A stretch of 64,000 bases of DNA from Pseudomonas knackmussii B13 (GCF_000689415.1 NZ_HG322950.1:5649501-5713500), one strand, 5' to 3'; shown: positions 11,782 to 20,621, numbered from the stretch's first letter. Notes: generated by a model from the sequence alone, not told the origin. Numbers and translations: made by a program.

Positions 11782-11854
11782 GTAGGAGCGGACCTTGTCC
11801 GCGATTTTCCTAGCACCGATGGCGCAGGGAATCGCGGATGAGATCCGCTCCTAC
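11782..11854. repeat. REPIN: inverted pair of REP palindromes
   Basis: GTAGGAGCGGACCTTGTCCGCGA at 11782-11804 faces TCGCGGATGAGATCCGCTCCTAC at 11832-11854. This is the Pseudomonas REP unit in a doublet (REPIN), between the convergent DUF1090 and cytochrome c' genes. The same unit recurs near 24060, 34257, 46116 and 49104. Confidence 0.85.
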
Positions 11855-11858
11855 GGCG

Positions 11859-12317
11859 TTAAAGCGCGCGGAATTTCTTGTGGCAGGCTTCGCAGGCGTC
11901 TTCCACGGCGGCGAAATCCTTGCGCACGCCTTCGGCAGTCGGAGTCGCTGCGCGGGTGTTGGCCTCCAGCGCAGTGACGGCCTGCTGGAAGGTCTTGGAG
12001 TCGGCCTGGAATTCCAGCTGGCGCTGCCAGAGCTCGTCCTTGGCGCGGCTGTCACCGCCTTCGTCGGTCGGCTTGCTGGTGGGGAAGTACTGCCAGGGCT
12101 GGCCGGCCAGCTCGTTGAGCTTCACCGAATCGGCGCGGAATTTCTCGGCATCGAAGACGATACGCCCGCGCAGCATGCCGCCCATGTCCTCGCTGGCGTG
12201 CAGCATCTGCTTGAAAACGGCCTGGCGCTTGGCCAACGGCGAATTCGGATCGAGGCGGTGGCAACCGGCCAGGGCGACGCCGGCCAACAGCAGAACGGAC
12301 AGGGTCTTCAGCTTCAT
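11859..12317 (-). CDS. Cytochrome c' family (class II) lipoprotein
   Basis: The 152 residues begin with a lipoprotein signal (LLAGVALAGC), so the protein is expected to be anchored in the periplasm. A single haem-attachment site CEACH lies about 8 residues from the C-terminus, followed by KKF, which is the arrangement of the four-helix cytochrome c' fold. Family members bind haem c with an open or hindered site and handle NO or small ligands, or act as electron carriers. The redox partner is unknown. Confidence 0.85.
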   Translation of the reverse strand: MKLKTLSVLLLAGVALAGCHRLDPNSPLAKRQAVFKQMLHASEDMGGMLRGRIVFDAEKFRADSVKLNELAGQPWQYFPTSKPTDEGGDSRAKDELWQRQLEFQADSKTFQQAVTALEANTRAATPTAEGVRKDFAAVEDACEACHKKFRAL

Positions 12318-12452
12318 CGAGCGGACTCTTGTGGGGATGGGCCAGACACGGGGAGCGCCGGATTATCCGCTCGCCCCGAGCAATGTTCCAGTCCGCCGGC
12401 CAGCCACTGCGGCCATCGGCCGCAGTGAATTCGTCCTTCGTTCAGCCGCCGT

Positions 12453-12839
12453 TCAGGCAGAGACAACGAAGAAGGACGCGATCAGCGCCATGCCGATGAA
12501 CCACACCAGCGAGCGCAGCATCGCCAGGTCGGCGAGGTAGCAGATCATGTAGATCAGGCGGCTGATGATCCAGGCCATGGCCAGGCGGTCGATGGTCGTC
12601 GGTTCTGCATTGCCCACCACGTAAGCCACCATCACGGCGATGGCGAAGGCCGGCGTGACCTCGAAGCTGTTCAGCTGGAAGTTGTGCGCGCGCCGGCGGT
12701 AGCCCGCCAGCCCCTCGAGGAAGGAGCGCGGGTCGCGGTTCTGCCGCGGGCCGAAATCGCGGCCGGCGAACTTGGCGAGGCCTGTGCCCAGGTAGGGCAG
12801 GAACAGGGCGATGAGGATGCACCAGAAGGCGATAGGCAT
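12453..12839 (-). CDS. MAPEG family integral membrane protein
   Basis: The 128-residue product has four hydrophobic segments (FWCILIALFLPYL, FAIAVMVAYVVG, MAWIISRLIYMICYL, LVWFIGMALIASFFV). The loop between the first two carries FAGRDFGPRQNRDPRSFLEGLAGYRRRA, and RLIYMICYLADLAMLRSLVWF matches the MAPEG (eicosanoid/glutathione metabolism) signature region. The start at 12837-12839 (MPIAFWC) fits the first helix; a longer in-frame ORF would add an unlikely hydrophilic leader. The function of bacterial members is unclear. Confidence 0.8.
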   Translation of the reverse strand: MPIAFWCILIALFLPYLGTGLAKFAGRDFGPRQNRDPRSFLEGLAGYRRRAHNFQLNSFEVTPAFAIAVMVAYVVGNAEPTTIDRLAMAWIISRLIYMICYLADLAMLRSLVWFIGMALIASFFVVSA

Positions 12840-12936
12840 GTCTGAGGACTCGTCGAAAAGAGCGCGCCAGACTGCCGCAAGCCCATTCGGTCGTCCATGA
12901 CCGGCACGCAAAAAACGCGCGCAGCCACGGCCAATC

Positions 12937-13767
12937 TCAGAGCTTCATCACCAGCATGCCGGCCAGTACCAGGCTGCAGGCCAGCAAACGCGGCAGGCCG
13001 AAGGGTTCCTTGAGGAAACGCATGCCGAACAGCACCACCAGCAGCACGCTGGTCTCGCGCAGCGCCGCCGCCTCGGCGATGGAACCCAGCTGCATGGCCC
13101 AGAGCACCAGGCCGTAGCTGGCCATCACGCAGACGCCGACGCAGAGGCCGAGCCTCCATTGGGTTTGCCAGAAGCGCGCGAAAGCACGGGTGCGCGCGCC
13201 AACGGCGATCACTGGGAAAGGCAGTCCCGAGAGCAGCGTCAGCCAGACCAGGTAGTCCAGCGGCTGCGGCCAGCGCTTGAGGGCGTTGCCGTCGGTCCAG
13301 GTGTAACTGCCGATGCAAAGCCCCATCAGCAGCACGACCGGGAAGGCGATCCACGGCAGCTTCGATCCGCCGCCGCCCTTGAGCAGGCAGAGCATGCCCA
13401 GCGGGATCAGCAGGATGCCGAGCACCTGCCGGTCGCTCAGCGTCTCGCCGCCGGCCAGCAGGGTCAGCGCCAGCACCACCAACGGGGAGAGGCCACGCAT
13501 CAGCGGATAGACCAGGCCGAGGTCGCCGACCTTGTAGGCCTGGATCAGCAGCACCCGGTAAACCAGCTGCAACAGCACGGCCGTGCCCAGCCAGGGCCAG
13601 ACCTCGGCAGGTGGCAGGCTGATCCAGGGCAGCAGTGCGAGGGCGACGACCAGCCCGACGAGGTCCATGCAAGCCACCACCAGCAGGCGGTCGGCGCTGA
13701 ATTTGACGAGGGTGTTCCAGGCCGCATGGAGCACGGCGGCGAGCAGGACCAGCGTGGTGGCGAACAA
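12937..13767 (-). CDS. EamA/DMT-superfamily transporter
   Basis: About ten hydrophobic helices in two five-helix halves define the drug/metabolite exporter superfamily: LVLLAAVLHAAWNTLVKFS in helix 1 (AAWN is typical), LVYPLMRGLSPLVVLALTLL, and in the second half YGLVLWAMQLGSIAEAAALRETSVLLVVLFG. The substrate is unknown. The start was placed at TTG 13765-13767 because AGGAA lies 8 bp upstream and helix 1 follows immediately. Alternatives are a TTG at 13827 or a GTG at 13812, both without ribosome sites. A short gap separates it from the thioesterase gene upstream. Confidence 0.8.
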   Translation of the reverse strand: MFATTLVLLAAVLHAAWNTLVKFSADRLLVVACMDLVGLVVALALLPWISLPPAEVWPWLGTAVLLQLVYRVLLIQAYKVGDLGLVYPLMRGLSPLVVLALTLLAGGETLSDRQVLGILLIPLGMLCLLKGGGGSKLPWIAFPVVLLMGLCIGSYTWTDGNALKRWPQPLDYLVWLTLLSGLPFPVIAVGARTRAFARFWQTQWRLGLCVGVCVMASYGLVLWAMQLGSIAEAAALRETSVLLVVLFGMRFLKEPFGLPRLLACSLVLAGMLVMKL

Positions 13768-13845
13768 GGCGGGAATTCCTGGTATAGACCAGATGAATTC
13801 TACCCTCGCCACCCCCGGCCCGGGCAAGCCCGCCCGGCGGCCCGG

Positions 13846-14253
13846 TCAGACCTCGGAATCTTCCTCGTCCTTGAACTGGTCCTTGATGTAGGTGATCTCG
13901 GTCTTGCCGTGGGGCGCCGGCACGCCATCCGGGCCCATGTTGACGAAGACCATCTTGTCGATGGTGAGGATGCTCTTGCGGGTGATCTTGTTGCGCACGT
14001 GGCAGGTCAGGGTGATCGAGGTGCGGCCGAATTCGGTGGCGGTGATGCCCATCTCGATGATGTCGCCGGTACGCGCCGAGCTGACGAAGTTGATCTCGGA
14101 AATGAACTTGGTGACCACGCGCTGGTTGCCCAGCTGGATGATGGCGTAGATGGCTGCCTCCTCGTCGATCCACTTCAACAGGCTGCCGCCGAACAGCGAA
14201 CCGTTGGGGTTGAGGTCTTCGGGCTTGATCCATTTACGGGTGTGGAAATTCAT
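13846..14253 (-). CDS. Hotdog-fold acyl-CoA thioesterase (YciA-like)
   Basis: Hydrolyses acyl-CoA to free acid and CoA. The 135 residues show the family pattern NPNGSLFGGSLLKWIDEEAAIYA (catalytic Asp in the WIDE motif) and a second-strand VSSARTGDIIEMGITATEFGRTSI. ATG 14251-14253 has GGAG 5 bp upstream and was preferred over a longer in-frame ORF. The physiological substrate cannot be told; the nearby glutarate genes are on a different transcript. Confidence 0.87.
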   Translation of the reverse strand: MNFHTRKWIKPEDLNPNGSLFGGSLLKWIDEEAAIYAIIQLGNQRVVTKFISEINFVSSARTGDIIEMGITATEFGRTSITLTCHVRNKITRKSILTIDKMVFVNMGPDGVPAPHGKTEITYIKDQFKDEEDSEV

Positions 14254-14357
14254 GGAAACTCCATAGGTGCGGATGCGCCTTGTGGGCGCGATGACGGGGG
14301 AAGCCCCGCCGGCTATGCAAGTCAGGCGCCATCCGGCACGCGGCACCGTGCTGCGGG

Positions 14358-15266
14358 TCAGCCTAAACCGGCTTCGCTGCGGTAGACGCGCGCCTCGTCG
14401 AGCAGCCAGTCGCGGAAGGCCCGGACACTGGCCGACTCCACCTTGCGCTCGGGAATCATCAGGTAATAGGCGTTCTCGCTCAAATAGGCATGCTGCATGG
14501 CGACGATCAATCGCCCCTCGGCCAGCTCGCGCTGGATCAGCATCGGCGGGATCAGCGCCACGCCCATGCCGAGCATCGCCGCCTGGGCGAGCATGGAGAA
14601 AAGCTCGTAGCGCGTGCCGTTCATGTCATGCGCCACGCTCATGCCGAGCGAACCGAACCACTGGCGCCACGCGTAGGGCCGAGTGGTCTGCTGCATCAGC
14701 GGCAGCTCGGCGATTTCCGCGGCGCTCAGCCCGTTGCGTCCGCCCAGCAGCTCCGGGCTGCACACCGGCAGCGGGTCCTCGTGCATGAGGAAGTGCGAGA
14801 CGGTGCCTGACCAGGCACCATCGCCGAAATACAGCGCGCAGTCGAAGTCGGTGTCGGCGAAGAGGAACGGCCGTGTGCGGTTGGTCAGGTTGACCGTGAT
14901 CTCCGGGTGCAGCCCCTTGAAGGTGCGCAGGCGTGGCAGCAGCCATTGGGTGGCGAAGGTTGGCACCACCGCCAGCTCGATGCTGCCGCCGCCTTGCTGG
15001 CCCATCACCGCCAGGGCGTCACGCTCCACCGCATCCAGCTGAGCAGCGACGCGGCGGCTGTAGCCCAGGCCCGCCTCGGTGAGCTTGACCCCGCGTCGCG
15101 AGCGGCGGAACAGCTCGACACCGAGGAACTCCTCGAGCCCTGCGATCTGCCGGCAGATCGCGCTCTGGGTCAGCGACAGTTCTTCGGCCGCCTTGGTGAA
15201 GCTCTCGTGGCGCGCAGCGGACTCGAAGCTGACCAGCGCTGCCGTGGTGGGAATCTTGCGCCGCAT
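14358..15266 (-). CDS. gcdR: LysR-family regulator of the glutarate genes
   Basis: Residues about 5-65 form the LysR helix-turn-helix (ALVSFESAARHESFTKAAEELSLTQSAICRQIAGLEEFLG, LFRR, LTEAG), followed by a substrate-binding co-inducer domain (AVVPTFATQWLLPRLRTFKGLHPEI...). The 302-residue length is standard. The gene is divergent from gcdH and shares a 216-bp intergenic region with it, the classic layout for a LysR activator and its target. GcdR controls glutarate/glutaryl-CoA use in Pseudomonas (established; PA0448 position from memory). ATG 15264-15266 has AGAGG upstream. Confidence 0.8.
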   Translation of the reverse strand: MRRKIPTTAALVSFESAARHESFTKAAEELSLTQSAICRQIAGLEEFLGVELFRRSRRGVKLTEAGLGYSRRVAAQLDAVERDALAVMGQQGGGSIELAVVPTFATQWLLPRLRTFKGLHPEITVNLTNRTRPFLFADTDFDCALYFGDGAWSGTVSHFLMHEDPLPVCSPELLGGRNGLSAAEIAELPLMQQTTRPYAWRQWFGSLGMSVAHDMNGTRYELFSMLAQAAMLGMGVALIPPMLIQRELAEGRLIVAMQHAYLSENAYYLMIPERKVESASVRAFRDWLLDEARVYRSEAGLG

Positions 15267-15353
15267 CGAATGCCTCTTGGGAATCTCGTAATTCGAATAA
15301 CCGCTCAAAACCACAAATCAAACGCGCGTTTCACGTGCCTTCGAGCAATCACG

Positions 15354-15387
15354 GAGTGAGAAATTAGCACAACAGAGTGCGAATTAG
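15354..15387 (+). promoter_or_regulatory. Direct repeat, candidate GcdR binding site
   Basis: GAGTGAGAAATTAG (15354-15367) and GAGTGCGAATTAG (15375-15387) are near-identical and about 21 bp apart, two helical turns, in the gcdR/gcdH divergent region and upstream of gcdH. Such phasing suits tandem LysR dimers. Binding is inferred. Confidence 0.45.
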
Positions 15388-15482
15388 TCGGTTGCCGCAC
15401 CGGTCGGCGGCTGACTAGGATCGGCCGCACTCCGTCCGCCTAAACTGGAGCGGACACCCTGTCACTGCCCCGAGGTAACCCG

Positions 15483-16664
15483 ATGGCCACCAAAGCAAGC
15501 TTCAACTGGGAAGACCCGCTGCTGCTGGATCAGCAACTCACCGAAGAAGAGCGCATGGTGCGCGACAGCGCCTACCAGTTCGCCCAGGACAAGCTGGCCC
15601 CGCGCGTGCTGGAAGCCTTCCGCCACGAGCAGACCGACCCGGCGATCTTCCGCGAGATGGGCGAAACCGGCCTGCTCGGCGCGACCATCCCCGAACAATA
15701 CGGTGGCAGCGGCCTGAACTACGTGTGCTACGGCCTGATCGCCCGTGAAGTCGAGCGCATCGACTCCGGCTACCGCTCGATGATGAGCGTGCAGTCCTCC
15801 CTGGTGATGGTGCCGATCAACGAATTCGGCAACGAAGCCACCAAGCAGAAATACCTGCCGAAACTGGCCAGCGGCGAATACATCGGCTGCTTCGGCCTGA
15901 CCGAGCCGGACCACGGCTCCGACCCGGGCTCGATGATCACCCGCGCCAAGAAGGTCGACGGCGGCTACCGCCTGACCGGCGCCAAGATGTGGATCACCAA
16001 CAGCCCGATCGCCGACGTCTTCGTGGTCTGGGCCAAGGATGACGAAGGCCAGATCCGCGGCTTCGTCCTCGAGAAAGGCTGGGAAGGCCTGTCCGCCCCG
16101 GCGATCCACGGCAAGGTCGGCCTGCGCGCGTCCATCACCGGCGAGATCGTGATGAACAACGTGTTCGTCCCGGAAGAGAACGCCTTCCCCGAAGTGCGCG
16201 GCCTGCGCGGCCCCTTCACCTGCCTGAACTCGGCACGCTACGGCATCTCCTGGGGCGCCCTGGGTGCCGCCGAAGCCTGCTGGCACACCGCCCGCCAGTA
16301 CACCCTGGACCGCAAGCAGTTCGGCCGCCCGCTGGCTGCCAACCAGCTGATCCAGAAGAAACTGGCCGACATGCAGACCGAGATCACCCTCGCCCTGCAA
16401 GGCTGCCTGCGCCTGGGCCGCATGAAGGACGAAGGCACCGCCGCGGTGGAAATCACTTCCATCATGAAGCGCAACAGCTGCGGCAAGGCCCTGGACATCG
16501 CCCGCATGGCCCGCGACATGCTGGGCGGCAACGGCATCTCCGACGAGTTCGGCGTGGCCCGTCACCTGGTCAACCTGGAAGTGGTGAACACCTACGAAGG
16601 GACCCACGACGTCCACGCGCTGATCCTCGGCCGCGCACAGACCGGCATCCAGGCCTTCTTCTGA
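15483..16664 (+). CDS. gcdH: Glutaryl-CoA dehydrogenase
   Basis: FAD enzyme that dehydrogenates and decarboxylates glutaryl-CoA to crotonyl-CoA in lysine and glutarate breakdown. The 393 residues have the ACAD signatures GCFGLTEPDHGSDPGSM and KMWITNSPIADVFVVWAK, Arg/Tyr-rich substrate loops (GYRSMMSVQSSL), and the catalytic Glu 372 in NTYEGTHDVH, the position typical of glutaryl-CoA dehydrogenases. An AGG ribosome site precedes ATG 15483. The CoA-transferase gene follows at 69 bp in the same operon. Confidence 0.96.
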   Translation: MATKASFNWEDPLLLDQQLTEEERMVRDSAYQFAQDKLAPRVLEAFRHEQTDPAIFREMGETGLLGATIPEQYGGSGLNYVCYGLIAREVERIDSGYRSMMSVQSSLVMVPINEFGNEATKQKYLPKLASGEYIGCFGLTEPDHGSDPGSMITRAKKVDGGYRLTGAKMWITNSPIADVFVVWAKDDEGQIRGFVLEKGWEGLSAPAIHGKVGLRASITGEIVMNNVFVPEENAFPEVRGLRGPFTCLNSARYGISWGALGAAEACWHTARQYTLDRKQFGRPLAANQLIQKKLADMQTEITLALQGCLRLGRMKDEGTAAVEITSIMKRNSCGKALDIARMARDMLGGNGISDEFGVARHLVNLEVVNTYEGTHDVHALILGRAQTGIQAFF

Positions 16665-16732
16665 TGCCCATTGCCGGCGGCCACACGGCCGCCGGCAGCT
16701 TCCCGCCTGTCCTTCGCTGCCAGGAGTCCTCC

Positions 16733-17956
16733 ATGTCCGGCGCCCTCTCGCATATCCGCGTACTCGACCTCTCCCGCGTCCTGGCCGGTCCCTGGGCCGG
16801 GCAGATCCTCGCCGACCTCGGCGCCGAAGTGATCAAGATCGAACGTCCCGGCAGCGGCGACGACACCCGCGCCTGGGGCCCGCCCTACCTGAAGGACGCC
16901 GAAGGCAGAGACACCACCGAGGCCGCCTACTACCTGTCGGCCAACCGCAACAAGAAATCCGTCACCGTCGACTTCACCCAGCCCGAGGGCCAGCGCCTGG
17001 TGCGCGAGATGGCGGCCAAGGCCGACATCGTCCTGGAGAACTTCAAGGTCGGCGGCCTGAAGAGCTACGGCCTGGACTACGAGTCGCTGAAGAAGATCAA
17101 CCCGAAGCTGATCTACTGCTCGATCACCGGCTTCGGCCAGCACGGCCCCTACGCCAAGCGCGCCGGCTACGACTTCATGATCCAGGGCCTGGGCGGCCTG
17201 ATGAGCATCACCGGCCGCTCCGACGCCGAGGAAGGCGCAGGCCCGGTGAAGGTCGGCGTGGCGCTGACCGACATCATGACCGGCCTCTACTCGGCCACGG
17301 CGATCCTCGCCGCCCTCGCCCACCGCGATGTCAGCGGCATCGGCCAGCACATCGACATGGCCCTGCTCGACGTGCAGGTCGCCTGCCTGGCCAACCAGAC
17401 CCTGAACTACCTGACCACCGGCATCCCACCGCGTCGACTGGGCAACGCACACCCGAACATCGTGCCCTACCAGGACTTCCCCACCGCCGATGGCGACATG
17501 ATCCTCACCGTCGGCAACGACGGGCAGTTCCGCAAGTTCTGCGAACTGGCCGGGCACCCGGAATGGGCCGACGACGAACGCTTCGCCAGCAACAAGGCGC
17601 GCGTGGCGCATCGCGATGTGCTCATCCCGCTGATCCGCCAGGCCACCGTGATGCGCACCACCGCCGAGTGGATCGCCGTGCTGGAAGAGGCCAGCGTGCC
17701 CTGCGGGCCGATCAACGACCTGTCCCAGGTATTCGCCGACCCACAGGTGATCGCCCGCGGCCTGCGCGTCGACCTGCCGCACCCGCTGGCCGGCAGCGTG
17801 CCGCAGGTGGCCAGCCCGATCCGCCTGTCGGAGACCCCGGTCGAATACCGCAACGCCCCGCCGACCCTCGGCCAGCACACCGAGCAGATCCTCGAAAGCG
17901 TGCTCGGCCTCGACGCCGCCGCCATCGACAAGCTGCGCGCGCAGGGCGTGATCTGA
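16733..17956 (+). CDS. gcdG: Class III CoA-transferase, glutarate:CoA transferase type
   Basis: CaiB/BaiF-family enzyme (407 residues) that would activate glutarate to glutaryl-CoA using another acyl-CoA as donor, feeding GcdH. Visible are LDLSRVLAGPWAGQILADLGAEVIKIERP, NRNKKSVTVDF, ENFKVGGL, the SITGFGQHGPY segment and the catalytic Asp 180 in VGVALTDIMTG. The start at 16733 has CAGGAG upstream and gives the standard N-terminus. Its glutarate role follows from being downstream of gcdH. Confidence 0.88.
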   Translation: MSGALSHIRVLDLSRVLAGPWAGQILADLGAEVIKIERPGSGDDTRAWGPPYLKDAEGRDTTEAAYYLSANRNKKSVTVDFTQPEGQRLVREMAAKADIVLENFKVGGLKSYGLDYESLKKINPKLIYCSITGFGQHGPYAKRAGYDFMIQGLGGLMSITGRSDAEEGAGPVKVGVALTDIMTGLYSATAILAALAHRDVSGIGQHIDMALLDVQVACLANQTLNYLTTGIPPRRLGNAHPNIVPYQDFPTADGDMILTVGNDGQFRKFCELAGHPEWADDERFASNKARVAHRDVLIPLIRQATVMRTTAEWIAVLEEASVPCGPINDLSQVFADPQVIARGLRVDLPHPLAGSVPQVASPIRLSETPVEYRNAPPTLGQHTEQILESVLGLDAAAIDKLRAQGVI

Positions 17957-17965
17957 ACCCGTCGC

Positions 17966-17999
17966 CCCGCGCCAGGGTTTTCACGGCCCCTGGCGCGGG
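17966..17999 (+). terminator. Hairpin after gcdHG, possible terminator
   Basis: CCCGCGCCAGGG (17966-17977) pairs perfectly with CCCTGGCGCGGG (17988-17999). There is no T run after it, so it may be a Rho-dependent or 3'-end-stabilising hairpin. Confidence 0.5.
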
Positions 18000-18042
18000 C
18001 AGCGGCGGGCCCGGCCGTCGCAGCGCAGAAGACGGAAAACCT

Positions 18043-18070
18043 TTGGCTTGCCGCCGCTCGCCGCTATAAT
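18043..18070 (+). promoter_or_regulatory. Sigma-70 promoter of ahcY
   Basis: TTGGCT (18043-18048), a 16-bp spacer and a consensus TATAAT (18065-18070) lie upstream of the riboswitch. Transcription should start near 18077, giving a leader of about 165 nt that contains the whole aptamer. Confidence 0.75.
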
Positions 18071-18118
18071 CCGCAGGCTTCAAACGGCCGGCACCGCTCC
18101 GGTCGCTCCCGCCACCTG

Positions 18119-18213
18119 TCCGAGGGGCGCTGCAGCAAGCGAAAGCTTGTCAGGCTCGGACGGGGCGCGTCCCGCTCGGCATCCGCCGCGCGCACTACGC
18201 ATCAACGGCGCCC
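18119..18213 (+). ncRNA. SAH riboswitch in the ahcY leader
   Basis: The leader has the hallmark of the S-adenosylhomocysteine riboswitch. CCGAG then GGGCGCTGCAGC is followed by a small GAAA-capped hairpin (CAAGC-GAAA-GCTTG, 18136-18149), CAGGCTCGGA (18151-18160) whose CTCGG pairs with the early CCGAG, and a distal AACGGCGCCC whose GGCGCCC (18207-18213) closes P1 with GGGCGCT (18125-18131). The aptamer ends 29 nt before the ahcY ATG. High SAH is expected to turn on ahcY (established for the family). Confidence 0.92.
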
Positions 18214-18242
18214 ATTCGCAGACAACGAATGGAGAGTTACGC

Positions 18243-19652
18243 ATGAGCGCTGTCATGACGCCTGCCGGTTTCACCGACTTCAAAGTCGCCGACATTTCCC
18301 TGGCCGCCTGGGGCCGCCGCGAGCTGATCATCGCCGAGTCCGAAATGCCGGCTCTGATGGGCCTGCGCCGCAAGTACGCCGCCAGCCAGCCGCTGAAAGG
18401 CGCGAAGATCCTCGGTTGCATCCACATGACCATCCAGACCGGGGTTCTCATCGAGACCCTGACCGCGCTGGGCGCCGAAGTGCGCTGGTCGAGCTGCAAC
18501 ATCTTCTCCACCCAGGACCAGGCCGCTGCCGCCATCGCCGCTGCCGGCATCCCGGTATTCGCCTGGAAAGGCGAGACCGAGCAGGAGTACGAGTGGTGCA
18601 TCGAGCAGACCATCCTGAAAGATGGCCAGCCGTGGGACGCCAACATGGTGCTGGACGACGGCGGTGACCTGACCGAGATCCTGCACAAGAAATACCCGCA
18701 GATGCTCGAGCGCATCCACGGCATCACCGAAGAGACCACCACCGGTGTGCACCGTCTGCTCGACATGCTCAAGGCCGGCACCCTGAAAGTCCCGGCGATC
18801 AACGTCAACGACGCGGTCACCAAGAGCAAGAACGACAACAAGTACGGCTGCCGCCACAGCCTGAACGACGCCATCAAGCGCGGCACCGACCACCTGCTGT
18901 CCGGCAAGCAGGCCCTGGTGATCGGCTACGGCGACGTGGGCAAGGGCTCGGCCCAGTCCCTGCGTCAGGAAGGCATGATCGTGAAGGTTTCCGAAATCGA
19001 CCCGATCTGCGCCATGCAGGCCTGCATGGACGGCTTCGAGCTGGTTTCCCCGTACAAGAACGGCATCAATGACGGCACCGAGGCCAGCGTCGACGCCGCG
19101 CTGCTGGGCAAGATCGACCTGATCGTCACCACCACCGGCAACGTCAACGTCTGCGACGCCGGCATGCTCAAGGCCCTGAAGAAGCGCGCCGTGGTGTGCA
19201 ACATCGGTCACTTCGACAACGAGATCGACACCGCCTTCATGCGCAAGAACTGGGCATGGGAAGAGGTCAAGCCGCAGGTGCACAAGATCCACCGCACCGG
19301 CGCCGGCGACTTCGATCCGGCCAACGACGACTACCTGATCCTGCTGGCCGAAGGCCGCCTGGTGAACCTGGGCAACGCCACCGGCCACCCGAGCCGCATC
19401 ATGGACGGCTCCTTCGCCAACCAGGTACTGGCGCAGATCTTCCTGTTCGAGCAGAAGTACGCCGACCTCTCCGCCGAGAAGAAAGCCGAGCGTCTGACCG
19501 TCGAAGTACTGCCGAAGAAACTCGACGAAGAAGTGGCCCTGGAAATGGTCAAGGGCTTCGGTGGCGTGGTCACCCGACTGACCCCGAAACAGGCCGAGTA
19601 CATCGGCGTCACCGTCGAAGGTCCGTTCAAGCCGGATACCTACCGCTACTAA
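18243..19652 (+). CDS. ahcY: S-adenosylhomocysteine hydrolase
   Basis: Splits SAH into adenosine and homocysteine, removing the product inhibitor of methyltransferases. The 469 residues include GCIHMTIQTGVLIETL, DDGGDLTE, the NAD-binding VIGYGDVGKGSAQSLR and the C-terminal FKPDTYRY required for cofactor closure. An in-frame extension to 18048 exists but covers the promoter and riboswitch; ATG 18243 has GGAGAG upstream and gives the conserved start MSAVMTPAGFTDFKVADI. Confidence 0.98.
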   Translation: MSAVMTPAGFTDFKVADISLAAWGRRELIIAESEMPALMGLRRKYAASQPLKGAKILGCIHMTIQTGVLIETLTALGAEVRWSSCNIFSTQDQAAAAIAAAGIPVFAWKGETEQEYEWCIEQTILKDGQPWDANMVLDDGGDLTEILHKKYPQMLERIHGITEETTTGVHRLLDMLKAGTLKVPAINVNDAVTKSKNDNKYGCRHSLNDAIKRGTDHLLSGKQALVIGYGDVGKGSAQSLRQEGMIVKVSEIDPICAMQACMDGFELVSPYKNGINDGTEASVDAALLGKIDLIVTTTGNVNVCDAGMLKALKKRAVVCNIGHFDNEIDTAFMRKNWAWEEVKPQVHKIHRTGAGDFDPANDDYLILLAEGRLVNLGNATGHPSRIMDGSFANQVLAQIFLFEQKYADLSAEKKAERLTVEVLPKKLDEEVALEMVKGFGGVVTRLTPKQAEYIGVTVEGPFKPDTYRY

Positions 19653-19666
19653 GGCCCGCACGGGAA

Positions 19667-19689
19667 CCGGCGGCGCACTGCGCCGCCGG
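19667..19689 (+). terminator. GC-rich hairpin between ahcY and metF
   Basis: CCGGCGGCG (19667-19675) and CGCCGCCGG (19681-19689) form a perfect stem with a 5-nt loop. It has no T run, so it may attenuate rather than end transcription, leaving ahcY and metF partly coupled. Confidence 0.45.
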
Positions 19690-19714
19690 CTGCCTGTAGC
19701 GCGAAGGAAAGTCT

Positions 19715-20560
19715 ATGTCTCAAGAACGCCGCTTCAGCTTCGAGTTCTTCCCCGCCAAGACCGAAGCCGGGCATGAAAAACTGCTGGCCACCGCGCGCCA
19801 GCTGGCCGGTTACAAGCCGGACTTCTTCTCCTGCACCTACGGTGCCGGCGGCTCGACCCGCGACCGTACCCTGCAGACCGTGCTGCAACTGGACGGCGAG
19901 GTGAAAGTTCCCACCGCACCGCACCTGTCCTGCGTCGGCGACAGCAAGGCCGAGCTGCGCGCCCTGCTGGCCCACTACAAGGACGCCGGCATCCAGCGCA
20001 TCGTCGCGCTGCGTGGCGACCTGCCGTCGGGCATGGGCATGGCCAGCGGCGAGCTGCGCTACGCCAACGAGTTGGTGGAGTTCATCCGCGCCGAGACCGG
20101 CGATCACTTCCACATCGAAGTCGCCGCCTACCCGGAAGTCCACCCGCAGGCCCGCAACTTCGAGAGCGACCTGGCCAACTTCGTGCGCAAGGTGAAAGCC
20201 GGCGCCGACAGCGCCATCACCCAGTACTTCTTCAACGCCGACAGCTATTTCCACTTCGTCGAGCGCGCGCAGAAGCTGGGCGTGGAAATCCCGATCGTGC
20301 CGGGCATCATGCCGATCACCAACTATTCCAAGCTGGCGCGCTTCTCCGACGCCTGCGGCGCGGAAATCCCGCGCTGGATCCGCAAGCAGCTGGAAGCCTA
20401 CGGGGATGACATTCCCAGCATCCAGGCCTTCGGCGAGCAGGTGATCACCGAGATGTGCGAACGCCTGCTCGAAGGCGGCGCGCCGGGCCTGCACTTCTAT
20501 ACCCTGAACCAGGCCGAACCCAGCCTGGCACTGTGGAATAACCTGCAGCTGCCGCGCTGA
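19715..20560 (+). CDS. metF: 5,10-Methylenetetrahydrofolate reductase
   Basis: FAD enzyme making 5-methyl-THF, the methyl donor for methionine synthesis. The 281 residues show RFSFEFFPAKTEAG at the N-terminus (catalytic Glu region), the FAD/folate-binding CTYGAGGSTRDRT, ALRGDLPSG, AAYPEVHPQA and ITQYFFNADSYFHFV. AAGGAAA precedes ATG 19715. It lies 62 bp after ahcY, so SAM-cycle genes are adjacent. Confidence 0.97.
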   Translation: MSQERRFSFEFFPAKTEAGHEKLLATARQLAGYKPDFFSCTYGAGGSTRDRTLQTVLQLDGEVKVPTAPHLSCVGDSKAELRALLAHYKDAGIQRIVALRGDLPSGMGMASGELRYANELVEFIRAETGDHFHIEVAAYPEVHPQARNFESDLANFVRKVKAGADSAITQYFFNADSYFHFVERAQKLGVEIPIVPGIMPITNYSKLARFSDACGAEIPRWIRKQLEAYGDDIPSIQAFGEQVITEMCERLLEGGAPGLHFYTLNQAEPSLALWNNLQLPR

Positions 20561-20570
20561 GCCTGACCGG

Positions 20571-20593
20571 ACCGCCGCCCACAAGGCGGCGGT
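20571..20593 (+). terminator. Hairpin after metF
   Basis: ACCGCCGCC (20571-20579) pairs with GGCGGCGGT (20585-20593) around CACAA, 10 bp after the metF stop. The T run is minimal. Confidence 0.55.
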
Positions 20594-20621
20594 TCGACCT
20601 CATGGACGAACGAGGTGGCGC

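Noticed and set aside
18048..18242. In-frame upstream extension of ahcY.
   Set aside because: It covers the TATAAT promoter and the SAH riboswitch; the conserved protein start and ribosome site are at 18243.
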